The notes under the pieces are model-generated. The model was not told where the DNA came from, made no database searches, and saw only the letters and a program-made list of their open reading frames with translations. DNA of 64,000 nt from Macrolepiota albuminosa. Its lineage: Eukaryota; Basidiomycota; Agaricomycetes; Agaricales; Agaricaceae. This document shows positions 31,250 through 40,633 of the stretch, in pieces. How positions within the stretch are numbered: position 1 is the stretch's first letter; each line of letters starts with the position of its first letter. The DNA lies in contig JAMWFC010000012.1 in assembly GCA_027475525.1 (NCBI GenBank), positions 219,831 through 283,830 of the forward strand. Direction: 5' to 3'. The position numbers and the translations under genes were made by a program.

Positions 31250-33440
31250 CCCAATTGAGACGAGTGGAGTCTGGTGGAGGAAGCTCCCCACGCAAGAGCG
31301 CATCCGCTGGGTTCAAGTGAGAAGGAATATAACAAAAAGAATGAACGATCATGCATTCATTGAGCACAGAATAGGAACGTCAGATGCAAAGATTGAGGTA
31401 GATGGATCTGCTATGACCCTTTTGGTGAGCACCGATGGCTCCAGAGTTATCGGAATGCACAAGAATTCTCCTGGATAATAAGAGTCGTGTTAGAAACAAT
31501 CAGAGTAATGAATTGAATCATTGCCTGTTGCGAAATCCGAGTTGGCGCAAAAAGTAAAACAGAATTTCGATTGCTATAGATTCGAGCCAGCAAATATCTT
31601 TCCCAGGATGTTTCCAATCAGGTTTAAGGTGTAAAGCAAAGTGAAAATGGTTCAGCATGATACCGATACCCCAAGAAGTAGAGGCATCGACGTATATGCC
31701 AAGGTTGTCAAGGGGTTGAATGGGAAAGAGTTGACGAAAGGCTGACTCATTTTGAAGCCTAGCTTGCCACCATTTCAAGGAGTGTACGAAGGAATTAGTA
31801 AGGTGACGCTTGGCAAATTTGTTGCCATGGTAAGCGGACATGAAATTTGAGAAGACAGGTAAGCGGGAAGATCCCTCTGGAAACACGAAAGAAACATGGA
31901 TCAATGTACCATGTAGTACCTGTATATCTCTAAGTTTGAAGCCGCTGTGATCATTCTCATGGGATTCGAGCATCGAAGTTATGCGTGATAAATATTTTAA
32001 ACGTTTCTTGTCTGGAAGCGATACACGCTTACGTGGGAGGTCCCAGGCAAAGCCTATGAATAAGAAGGAGTCCTCGAATACAGTGCCTGACTTTTCGGCA
32101 TGCCAAGGGACATTAAGTGAAGAGATGAGATCAAGAGCAGAATTCCTGTCATGGGCATAAAGGAAATTGTTGTGGTGGAAGGGACCAGATTTGTTAGGAA
32201 ATCGGAAACAATTGATGTCGTCTTCAAATTTAAACAACAAACCGTCGTCTCCCAATTTAGCAGACCAGATGTCAACAAGAGCGTTAGCTATCTGACCAGC
32301 ATTGCTGCTGGCAGGTCTAGCACCAAAAGGGTGGTTGTGGTCGATGTAGAATTGATCTTCGAAACTGACCACTAAAAAAGGCTTGTGATGCGAAAGCACA
32401 GGACATGTCCTGTGGAAGGACTTGATATCGAAACAGCATGCTTGTGTACCGGAAGGAGAGACTGCTATCTAAGTCAAAGCAGAATAAGCATCAGGATGTG
32501 CATGCGAAATGATAGACGTCAAATTGCAGGATATACTGAGAATGACAAAGGAGAATAGATGATAGAGTGTGATGACATTCTCATGAGAAAGACGCCGAAA
32601 GGCGTGTTGAAAAGAAATGAGAATAATGCCAAAAGGCATGTTGGAAAGAGATGGGAATAATGCCAAAAGGCATCTTGGAAAGAAATGAGAATCATGCCGA
32701 AAGGCATGTTGAAAAGAAATGGGAATAATGCCATATGGCATGTAGAAAAGAAAAGAAATTATCACCAAATGGTGTGGGAAAAGAAAGATGCGCAAAATTG
32801 GCACAATGGGAAACATTGAAAGGACATCAAAATAATGGATGAATGTTGGATAGTTAGAAGCAAATAAAGCTTACCTGCTCAGCCACAAGATGTGCAATAT
32901 CAAAACGTGTAGGGAAATCTTCTTTATCGATGAAGCTATTTACCGAAAAAGCGCCAGTGAGTGGATCATCCTTTGAGAGATTCCTACAGACACGGTATTT
33001 AACCGGTAAGTCTGGGCCCTGCTGCTGCACGGCAACAATCAATGGTGAGGAATATACAGGACCTCTGAGGATATGCTCTATGTGTCGAAGAGAAAAGGGA
33101 CCAGACATGCGACATGCAGTAATTTCTTCACTTAAATAGTCACGAATAACCTCTGGGAATTCCATCACAGAGGGGTGATTTTTAATCAGTATAGATTCGG
33201 AGAGCAAAGGCAGAGTACCCAAAGGGAAACCACGCCGCAAATTAATGACCAGATGAGGATAAGAGTTTTGTAGATCGTGTTTTGAAAGAAGTCGTGCGAA
33301 AGCATTAGAATTATAGGGATGGGTTACACGGTCGAAAAGTTCAATGTCCTGAGGTGACAAATGTGTGGTTAATGGTCGTGTATGCACGTGGATAGTGAGA
33401 TCTGGATAAGCAAGTTTTTTAGGAGGTGGACGGCGGCGTG
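31250..33440 (-). pseudogene. DIRS reverse transcriptase and RNase H, with one intron
   Basis: Exon one (to 32875) carries the RT N-terminus: RDYLSEEITACRMSGPFS, RGPVYSSPLIVAV, YRVCRNLSKDDPLTGAFS and FIDKEDFPTRFD. A 406-nt intron (32469-32874, donor CAG-GTAAGC, acceptor TTAG) follows. Exon two (from 32468) gives CCFDIKSFHRTCPV with a catalytic Asp, NHPFGARPASSNAGQIAN and FKFEDDINCFRFP, the YxDD-equivalent. RNase H then shows LGIYVDASTSWGIGIM and, after two in-frame TGA codons near 31518 and 31501, ILVHSDNSGAIGAHQKGHS and LNPADALLRG. Phase across the intron is 0. The upstream part overlaps gag in another frame (33443-33560), suggesting a frameshift between gag and pol. Confidence 0.83.
32592..32774. 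repeat. 34-bp tandem repeat of short hairpins inside the RT intron
   Basis: Hairpins start at 32592, 32626, 32660, 32694 and 32728, spaced exactly 34 bp, with a shorter sixth at 32763. Each has 5-bp arms around a 4-nt loop: ACGCC-GAAA-GGCGT, ATGCC-AAAA-GGCAT (twice), ATGCC-GAAA-GGCAT, ATGCC-ATAT-GGCAT, then CACC-AAAT-GGTG. Arm changes are matched on both sides. Spacers are purine-rich (GAAAAGAAATGAGAA-like). Confidence 0.85.
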
Positions 33441-33442
33441 GA

Positions 33443-34447
33443 TCAGGCACAGATCCGGCCGTTGAGAATGCGCAGACATGCTCGCGAGCGTGCAAAGGCA
33501 GGATGGTCTCCACCACAGAGGGAGCACACATGAATGGCTTCGTTGCCGTGTCGGTTGTCGCAAGGTCGGTTGAGGTTAAAGACGCCGCAGATTTTGAGAG
33601 GTCGTCCTCCACGTGGGTTCTTGGCAGTGATGAGTTGATTACCAATAAGTCGGGCGTATAAAGGCTTTCCGTCTTCAAAGAAAGTGGTGTTGGCAGGGTG
33701 CTCGGTAAACCGGTGAGCTTTCCCACATAGGAGGCACGCCGGTGCAGCATCCTGAAAAAGAAGCGGATTATTTTTAGTAATAGAGCGATGTGAAGTGGCA
33801 TCCAAAGCATAAGAAGACCGTGGCACCTTAGACTCAGACATTCTCCTCCGATCTTCAAGCAGCGCGTTATGGGATTGGAGGATAACATCCACACAGGACG
33901 CATACTTGGACCAATTGAATACGACGTTAGCCATAAGTATATCCAAGCGAGCTTCTCTCTCAAACTTATACCAGAGAGGATACGTGTCCTCAAAGTTTTT
34001 GATCTGCCAGAAGAAATTCAGGTGTTTGCCATATTCTATAGCGTGATTCATAGAAGACGATGTCAGGCCATCCATGGGGTCAGCTTCAGAAGGCTTCTTG
34101 CCAAGGAAATTGAGGGCTTCTCAGAGATTTTTAGAGGCCTCAATAAAGCGCATAGGGGTAAGACATAAATGCGAGTCGTCATTACCCCAGACCTGGATTA
34201 TCTTGGCAATGTCCAGGAGGAGCACCTTGTCCGTAGATCTGTCATCAGAATTGAAAGAACGCACTACTTTGGTGTGTATCATTTGAGGAGAGTTATTGAC
34301 TAGATCTATATGATGATTGGTAAAGAAATGCAAAGGTGGAGGGAAACGATTTCGTATGTTAAGGAGGTAAATGGTGGGAATGACAACGTCTTGAGATTCT
34401 CCTAAAGATCGTTCAACGGGATTAGCCATTCCCATACTACCCAGCAA
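33443..34447 (-). pseudogene. DIRS Gag-like protein with zinc-binding cysteines
   Basis: The minus-strand frame starts near 34447 or 34435 (MGMANPVERSLGE). The N-terminal part reads IPTIYLLNIRNRFPPPLHFFT, NSPQMIHTKVVRSFNSDD and KIIQVWGNDDSHLCLTP, then stops at a TGA (34121-34123) and continues in the same frame with EALNFLGKKPSE. The C-terminal part has LCGKAHRFTEH, then a Cys/His cluster (CGVFNLNRPCDNRH, CSLCGGDHPAFARSRAC). That pattern, a C-x-N-x-N-x-x-C element followed by CxxC and H/C, is typical of Gag in fungal tyrosine-recombinase retroelements. It begins only about 35 bp from the element border at 34482, so the 5' leader is very short. Confidence 0.75.
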
Positions 34448-34482
34448 CTTTGAGCCGTGCTAGCAATGGCCCATACAAGCAA

Positions 34483-34860
34483 GTTGAGGTGCTTAACTTT
34501 GCTGTGTCTACCTGAGTTTTTGGTCAATGCAACCACAGTATTATTATTGCATTTGACATGTATAGGATGCTCCATGTGTGCATCAACTTTGGAGAGCCAC
34601 AAGAACATCCACATTGCTTGTTTCCCTGCCTCAAATACTTCAATGTACTCCACTTGTCCCATTGAAGTGCTGACTCATTCTTGCATTTTTGCTTTCCAGC
34701 TGATGGGTCCCCTAGCCATCAAGAATACGTATCCCGCTGACTATTTTTGGGTATTGGGATCATCAGCATATGATGAGTCTGAGTAACTGATTTCACCACC
34801 CTTTTGGTACATGATGTCAAGGTCTCGGGTAGTTTTAAGGTATGCTAGGACACGTGGTGA
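34483..34860 (-). pseudogene. Ty1/copia RNase H, first half of the split element
   Basis: The minus strand reads RVLAYLKTTRDLDIMYQKGG, EISYSDSSYADDPNTQKS, GYVFLMARGPISWKAKMQ, VEYIEVFEAGKQAMW, HPIHVKCNNNTVVALTKN and RHSKVKHLN, all standard copia RNase H segments in order, with a few stops. It breaks off after KHLN. The next expected residues (VKVHWI) are at 16909 downward. Sequence upstream of 34860 shows no further RT. Confidence 0.85.
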
Positions 34861-35247
34861 TATCCTGGCATTGCCTGAGATTCCTCATATCATAGTGCTG
34901 TAAGTTTCTTTATTAAACTCAGAATGTCTTTGATTATTTTGTATTCTTCAGCCTGAAATTTACATGGTAATATTAATTAAGTATGATTTTTGAATATAAT
35001 GCTATCTAAGGTCTACACATCACAACTCTGCCGACCAACAGGTCCCAGACCATATTTTGCCAAGTATTCTAAGTGACCTTTTGCTGATGAATGTCAATAA
35101 ATCTTCCTGACAACAGTAGTGCATAGTAGTATTCATGTAAAACATTGGAAGAAATCATACAACACAGATTCAGCACTTCTTCATCTCATATTCTAGCACA
35201 ACCTTCTAAGTTGTGTGCACGAGTCATAGCTCGTTAACTTATATCTT
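34861..35247. other. Intergenic sequence, no gene seen
   Basis: AT-rich sequence between the copia fragment and the truncated SINE. Its right edge is the first copy of the SINE target duplication (35233-35247). Confidence 0.5.
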
Positions 35248-35325
35248 TTTTTTTTGGTGGTATCACTATAGCCTGCCGACCGTTCACATAAGTCAACCTC
35301 TTACAGACTAGGACATGACGTTAAT
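35248..35325 (-). mobile_element. 5'-truncated SINE copy with perfect 15-bp target duplication
   Basis: Only the 3' 78 bp is present, ending GTGATACCACC plus an A run on the minus strand like the full copy at 6670-7044. It also shares the AGAGGTTG block with that copy. Perfect direct repeats GTTAACTTATATCTT flank it (35233-35247 and 35326-35340). 5' truncation with a long duplication indicates LINE-type priming. Confidence 0.85.
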
Positions 35326-35340
35326 GTTAACTTATATCTT

Positions 35341-36174
35341 GCACTTAGAGTCACGATTCTTAAGATAACATTCGGGGGTTCACAACATAATTATTCGTAA
35401 GCAAATAAGTGATGTTAATTTACAATTTGATGTTGATGGTGGGGTACTTTTCGTCTTCCTATCGCATTTCCCTGTGACACTAAATGCACCAACAGATGCG
35501 GTCTTCATTCTTTGGATCTCAGTAGCTCATGACATCTTGACCCAGGTATGGAGTATGGCCGACGGCAAACAGTATTTAAGACCACCAAACAGCTACCTGG
35601 CTGGTAAAGTGTAGCATTTCCATGCAAATGCCGATACAACACTTCTTAGTCCCTGGGACACCTGCATACTCGGAGCCCTTCAAACATGACGTGGGATTTG
35701 CGTTTCTGCAGAGCTTCCGTGTGCTATGATGGTTGCGGTCGGTGCTTGAACGTGTCTGTGTAGGGAATCTGCCGTTAAGTAAGACAGTGGATAAGTACTG
35801 GGGAGCAGAGCAGAAGCATAAGGAGGCAAGACTTTAAGGAGGAAAGCATGGAGAAACAGAAAATCGAACGTGTATGCATGAATTCGCTTATTTTTTTGCT
35901 CTTCTCACAGCACTCTGTAGTGTTTGAATGCTACGCTTCAAACTTCGGTCGTAGAACCGCTTGACTGTGAAAAATACAGTCAGTTTTTGCTCATCGTTAT
36001 TTTCAAACCTGTATTAGGAAAGTGGTGACTAACAGACGCGATCATGTTACAGTCACGTGAACACGACGCGTCGAAGCTGGTACTAGCGATTATTAACGAT
36101 CGGACCACGCCCAGCGGTATAAAAGGCCGAGGTCGACTATTCTGGTTTCTTGTACTTCTTTCCTACCTTCCACC
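35341..36174. other. Upstream region of the mini-exon gene
   Basis: No coding sequence was recognised. It contains the palindrome TCACGTGA (36053-36060) and a TATA box (36118-36125) close to the following gene. Confidence 0.5.
36118..36125 (+). promoter_or_regulatory. TATA box of the mini-exon gene
   Basis: TATAAAAG lies 50 bp upstream of the ATG at 36175, with an E-box-type palindrome TCACGTGA about 60 bp further upstream. Confidence 0.6.
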
Positions 36175-38464
36175 ATGTATACACCTTGGGTAAATCTTCT
36201 GCTTGCCTCTGGGGCAGCACACTCGACAACCGCCGTCGACAAAGCCCTCAGCTCCACCGTTCATACCGTCAATTCCTCGGTCCAGACCATCCACACCATT
36301 GCTCAAACCACGAGCCAGTGGGATATCCTTCGCAAAGACTTGGCCGACACAATGCGTGATATCCTGCGCCCAGTTTACGATTGGTGCATTGATGATACAC
36401 TTGTGTCCTCGTCCGTCCTCACCTCTCCCTCACCTCCCCCTACTTTCTCCCCTTCTACGTTCTGGAATGTCCAAACGCGTTCCTCTTCAGCGCCCTCGAC
36501 ATCATCTTTCCCAGAGCCACTGCCTACATCCTCCGCTGCTCCGCTGCGCAAACGCGCTCCCTTGCCCAAACGCGTTCCCCTACCTACTCCTCACTCTCGC
36601 CCTCAGCCTAATGCTGTCGTTGGCGGATCAGGAAGTTGGCTCATCGCGCCGCCTACAGCCACACCCCCTTCTTCATCAACCAGATCCGCCAATATTCACA
36701 CTCCCACTTCGACCCACAACCCCCGCCTAGGCCCTGTGGCAATGCCACGTGTGGCCTACTCTCCGCCTCATCCTCACCCATCACCTCCCTGCGCGTCGAA
36801 CTTTTTCATTGGCCCCCGTCTACCCACTTCTCCCATCGGCTCTTTCAACGGTACTGAACTACCTGTACCTGGTTATACCTGTTCTCCTGATGATCGCCCC
36901 CCGAAACCCCGGTATATATGGACAAGGCGCCCAAGGTGTCCTTTTGATAACGGCGATCTCCCGGAACACATCGTCTGTCCCATGCCAGTCAGCTCATCGG
37001 AGCACAAATCCATCTTCCTCGACCCACCAGGAGACCCTAGAGACCCAATCATTGACCTCGGACCGGCACTCGACTCAATTCCGCTATACTTCGAGTCTAT
37101 CTTAGCCCAGGAGCGTTGGCCTCTTCAACCTGTACAACGCACAATGCCAATTCACGACTCCACATGGTTTAGGGCTGTCGCCGTGGCTCTCACGTTCCTC
37201 TTTGTTTACGTTCTTTACCTCGGTCCTCCGGGGGAAGATTTTGATAGAGTAGACTTGGTGCGCAAGTCTTCAATCGTTCTTCGTCACGCGTCTGAACTCA
37301 CCGCTACCAGTTCGATGCTGCTGTTGATGTTGTTGTCGCCCAATACCACGCTGGCAGTGCCAAGATCAAAGAGATCCTCGTGAGTTCCCTTCATCTTTCC
37401 ACTCACCCGCCTAGTCTCAAACTGTTTGTCCATCACTAGACAACCTTCCCGCCTTTATTCCCGCCCGACGGCATCGTGGCGGCCGAGCAAACCTTCGCGC
37501 CTGAAGTAGATATATCTTTTCTTCTCATACTGATAACACATCTAATGTTTCCTACTCAGGCTACTGCTGCAGCCATTGATATAGTACGCATCAACCGTTG
37601 GAGCAGAGTCAAACAGATTGCGGCTGATTTCTTCGTAAGTTGATTCTTCTTCAACTCAACTCGGCCTTGACTCAAAAGTCTATCATTCAGGCGGGTATAA
37701 CCCGTATTGTCATTACCTCCTGGTTATCAGTGATTAGGGCTATAAAATGTCTTTTTGTAAGCTCTTTTCCACACTTCAGTTGATTCCGCCTTTACCGGAT
37801 CTATGTCTTCTAGGCTGTAATCACCCGAGTCGTCGTCAGTCTCCGGAATATGTTTACGATGATGGTGAAAAGTATAATTGTGAGTCTAATCACATATATT
37901 CTGGTAGGTCAAGTATTTACTCACACTTGTTGCGATTAGAACGCTATCGTTGGCTTCTTCATCGGCCTATGGAACACACTCAAGGGGATCTGCGTAAGTT
38001 TACTTCTCCAACTCTATTTCGTGCCTTGTTGAAATTATATCAGGTGGTCATATCTCGCGTGGTCATTGGCACTTTCGTCACTGCAAAGTATATCGTCAAG
38101 GGCTCCTTCAGGATGGCGAAGGATATTATTGTGAGTTCATTCGAAAATGTGTTTTCCCGCCTTTCATTCAACGTTTATCTATTAGACTCGGGTATCTCGC
38201 TTCCCCCAGAGACGCGTCACAGAGCAGCCGACATCACACTCTGTAATCCCGTCCCCTGATGTTTCCAATCCTCCCGACATAGCAACGAAGTCGCCTACTG
38301 TAAATCCGACAAACGATCAGGCGGCAGAGCAACATGAAACAGCGTCCTCCAGTTCACAAAGCCCCGTCAGAGTTCGTCGTTACATCTTCTTTCAGTTCGT
38401 TCGATACTTATTATCCGCTCCAATTAGCTTCGATCTCTACCTCCAGGTGTCGCCGACGCAATAA
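36175..38464 (+). CDS. Unknown membrane-associated protein with tandem amphipathic mini-exons (9 exons, 614 aa)
   Basis: Exons 36175-37257, 37311-37379, 37440-37505, 37560-37634, 37691-37756, 37814-37879, 37940-37993, 38044-38130 and 38186-38464. Every exon is a multiple of three and all eight introns (50-60 nt, GT-AG) are phase 0. Exon 1 encodes a helix (LRKDLADTMRDILRPVYDW), a long Pro/Ser region, a folded-looking stretch (GYTCSPDDRPPKPRYIWTRR) and a membrane segment (WFRAVAVALTFLFVYVLYLG). The mini-exons encode 18-29-residue hydrophobic or amphipathic segments, several alike: AGITRIVITSWLSV, AVITRVVVSLRNMF and VVISRVVIGTFVTA. The last exon is polar and ends SPTQ. I do not recognise the family. 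The segments could bind membrane or pack as a helical array (inferred). The start has TATA support. The C-terminal border could move if another intron near 38370-38446 is used. Confidence 0.7.
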
Positions 38465-40493
38465 GGGCTGGTAATGCCACACCATCCCAAGTTCGCCGAG
38501 CCGGCAGGCGTAGAGTCAACATGGCGAGACCCGCGCGAGCCACCACCCCTTCATCCTGATCACTGATACCCCTGATTCTCTTCGCTGATTCCCTTGCCTT
38601 GCACTTGTGTTCAGATTTGGATGGATTGTAAATTGTAGATTCTTTATTTCTTTTATTTTTATTCTCTATCTATCTCATCATCTTCTCCTCACCTCATTAG
38701 AATGGACTTGTGCTTCATACGTGTTACATACTGTACTACACATACACATCTCTCTCCATGCCTTGATCATTATCGTCACTCGCATTACTTGGACCTGGCC
38801 GATTTGTAGCATTCTATATGGACTAATCTCGTACCATTACTATTATCGATATTTAATTGTATTCCTTTGTAAGTTATTTGATAGATCGCACATTTAGCAG
38901 TATTTCAAGTAGATTTAATCAGAAAAGAAATGTTTGACAAATACTACCGCAATAACCTGACACAGGAATAATGTGAGCTCCTCTGTGATACTGTATGCTT
39001 GCACTTGAAATAGAAGAGTTCAAATTATCAACCATTGAGGATAATCATCGATGAGCTCTGCACCATTAGACTTTGTAATTGGGAAGCAATTAAAAATAAT
39101 GTATGTTAAGGGTCAGTGTATATGGACAATTGTGTGTATAAAACATTGGACAATGGTAAAGCGGTCGTGGATGTGGCCGTTGCCATACACACGCAAGGTC
39201 GAGGTACTCCTTCAGGGTTCCCAGTATAATCGCCAAAAGTCAACGAAAAACAGGTTGAAAAAAACGTTGAAAGACCGTGATGAGCCTGACGTTCGGAAAG
39301 ACTTTTAAGGACGAAATGACGTGTTGGAACCTCGATTACACCGTGTCTGATACAGTGCAGTAAAATGCGTAATTGACTGATCATTCATACTGTACCTGAT
39401 ACAAAGTGTAGCTTGGCGGTACACTGAGTCCGTAACAATGAATGACACATGTAGACTCACTCTCAGTAGAATGCCTAATTGACCGAGGGTGTGGTACGAG
39501 AAGACGTTGATATAGATACAAGACGGAAGAAAGAAACCTTAATTATCCTTGGTGTGATAAATGGTAGTGTGGGTGTGCGTGACATTAAGGGATACATAGA
39601 TCGAGGTCGATGGTGTCGTCATTTGTGGGCGTGCGAGCGCTAACAGGGACCCGTTTGTGTGTTTTACGTGTCAATTGCGATACAAAGTTTGACATTCACT
39701 TGAAATAGGCGTCGACCTCCCTGGCTAGGGTTCATCTCAGAAAATAGTGAGGGAAGTCTATGCCTCTATCGAGGTCGGGTTCCTGGGTAATTCAACTAGA
39801 GAAGTACATGATATTGGCATGGTAAGGTGTGCGGTTTTTCTCATTGTTATCGGGACACGATAAGTGCATGAGGCTCTCTGATTCTGTGGCTATGCTCATG
39901 ATTGCTGTCGAGTGATGAGCGTAATCGTAGAGTTTAAAGACAGTAAAAATCCAATATCGTGAAAATTTGAACTAACCGTAGCTCAAAGTATGAAGTTTAT
40001 TGCTAGGTTTTCCTACGAGCCATAAAAGTGGGTTGCCACAGATGCCAGTGCCAATAATCAAGAATAAGTTGACGCGAAGTGTGAAAACGAATTTTGTGTC
40101 ACGATATCAAAGCGTCACGCTCAGGTGTGCGTGACCGATTGCGCCCCTAACCCGAATTTGTGGGCAACTGAAAAGCCTGGGAGTAATAGTGTTACCAACC
40201 TTGTCTTCTACCTCCAACCATCCCGGGCTTGACAGCACACACGCATCCTTCTCAACTAGGCCTCAAGACTACAGAGAGAGATTAACAGAACCTTGCTCAT
40301 ACGTGGTCCACAAAGCCTGTTTATGACCCCCCCTGGGTCGTCCGGCCGGGGCCAGTCTAAGTCGGTATTATAAAAGACGCCCATTTCTGCGTTGACGACG
40401 TCGGCGGCCAGTTCACGTCAAACTGCCGATTAATTACAATTACCCGGGCTCCCTTCTATATGCTCAAGGTCCCAGACGTCTCTATACCCGACA
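38465..40493. other. 2-kb intergenic region
   Basis: No gene was recognised. 38600-38900 is AT-rich, probably 3' flank of the preceding gene. 39000-40350 has short ORFs only. Confidence 0.45.
40369..40376 (+). promoter_or_regulatory. TATA box upstream of the coiled-coil gene
   Basis: TATAAAAG lies 118 bp before an ATGG-GTGAGC site at 40494-40499, which may be a tiny first exon (ATGG, intron 40498-40631), and 258 bp before the ATG at 40634. Confidence 0.5.
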
Positions 40494-40633
40494 ATGGGTG
40501 AGCAGTGCATACTGTGACAATGGCATGCACAGGTTTATTCTTAACTCCACTGATTAGACTCGGGATCAGACTACAGGACAAAAGTCCTCTTAACGGACCC
40601 TATCTTCGCTCTACCGGAATCACCATACCAGTT

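Larger units (their letters stand above)
16910..34482 (-). mobile_element. DIRS-type tyrosine-recombinase retroelement (about 6.0 kb without its insert)
   Basis: Minus-strand order is gag, RT with RNase H, a repeat-rich linker, then tyrosine recombinase, the DIRS order. The outer borders are set by the interrupted copia ORF: left copia sequence ends ...GGACTTTGAC at 16909 and right copia sequence resumes GTTGAGGTGC at 34483, rejoining AAC-GTC in frame. No target duplication is visible, as known for tyrosine-recombinase elements. Subtracting the Ty3 element and its duplication leaves about 6009 bp, a normal DIRS size. All three coding regions contain stops or frameshifts, so this copy is not autonomous as sequenced. 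Confidence 0.78.

Noticed and set aside
32592..32774. Regular 34-bp repeats with palindromes, resembling a CRISPR array
   Set aside because: The spacing is too short for repeat plus spacer, the spacers are near-identical rather than unique, there are no cas genes, and it lies inside a spliced intron of a eukaryotic retroelement.
36203..36857. Alternative frames of 73-175 codons in the first exon of the mini-exon gene
   Set aside because: Pro/Ser-rich shadows caused by biased composition; only the frame from 36175 joins the phase-0 exon chain.
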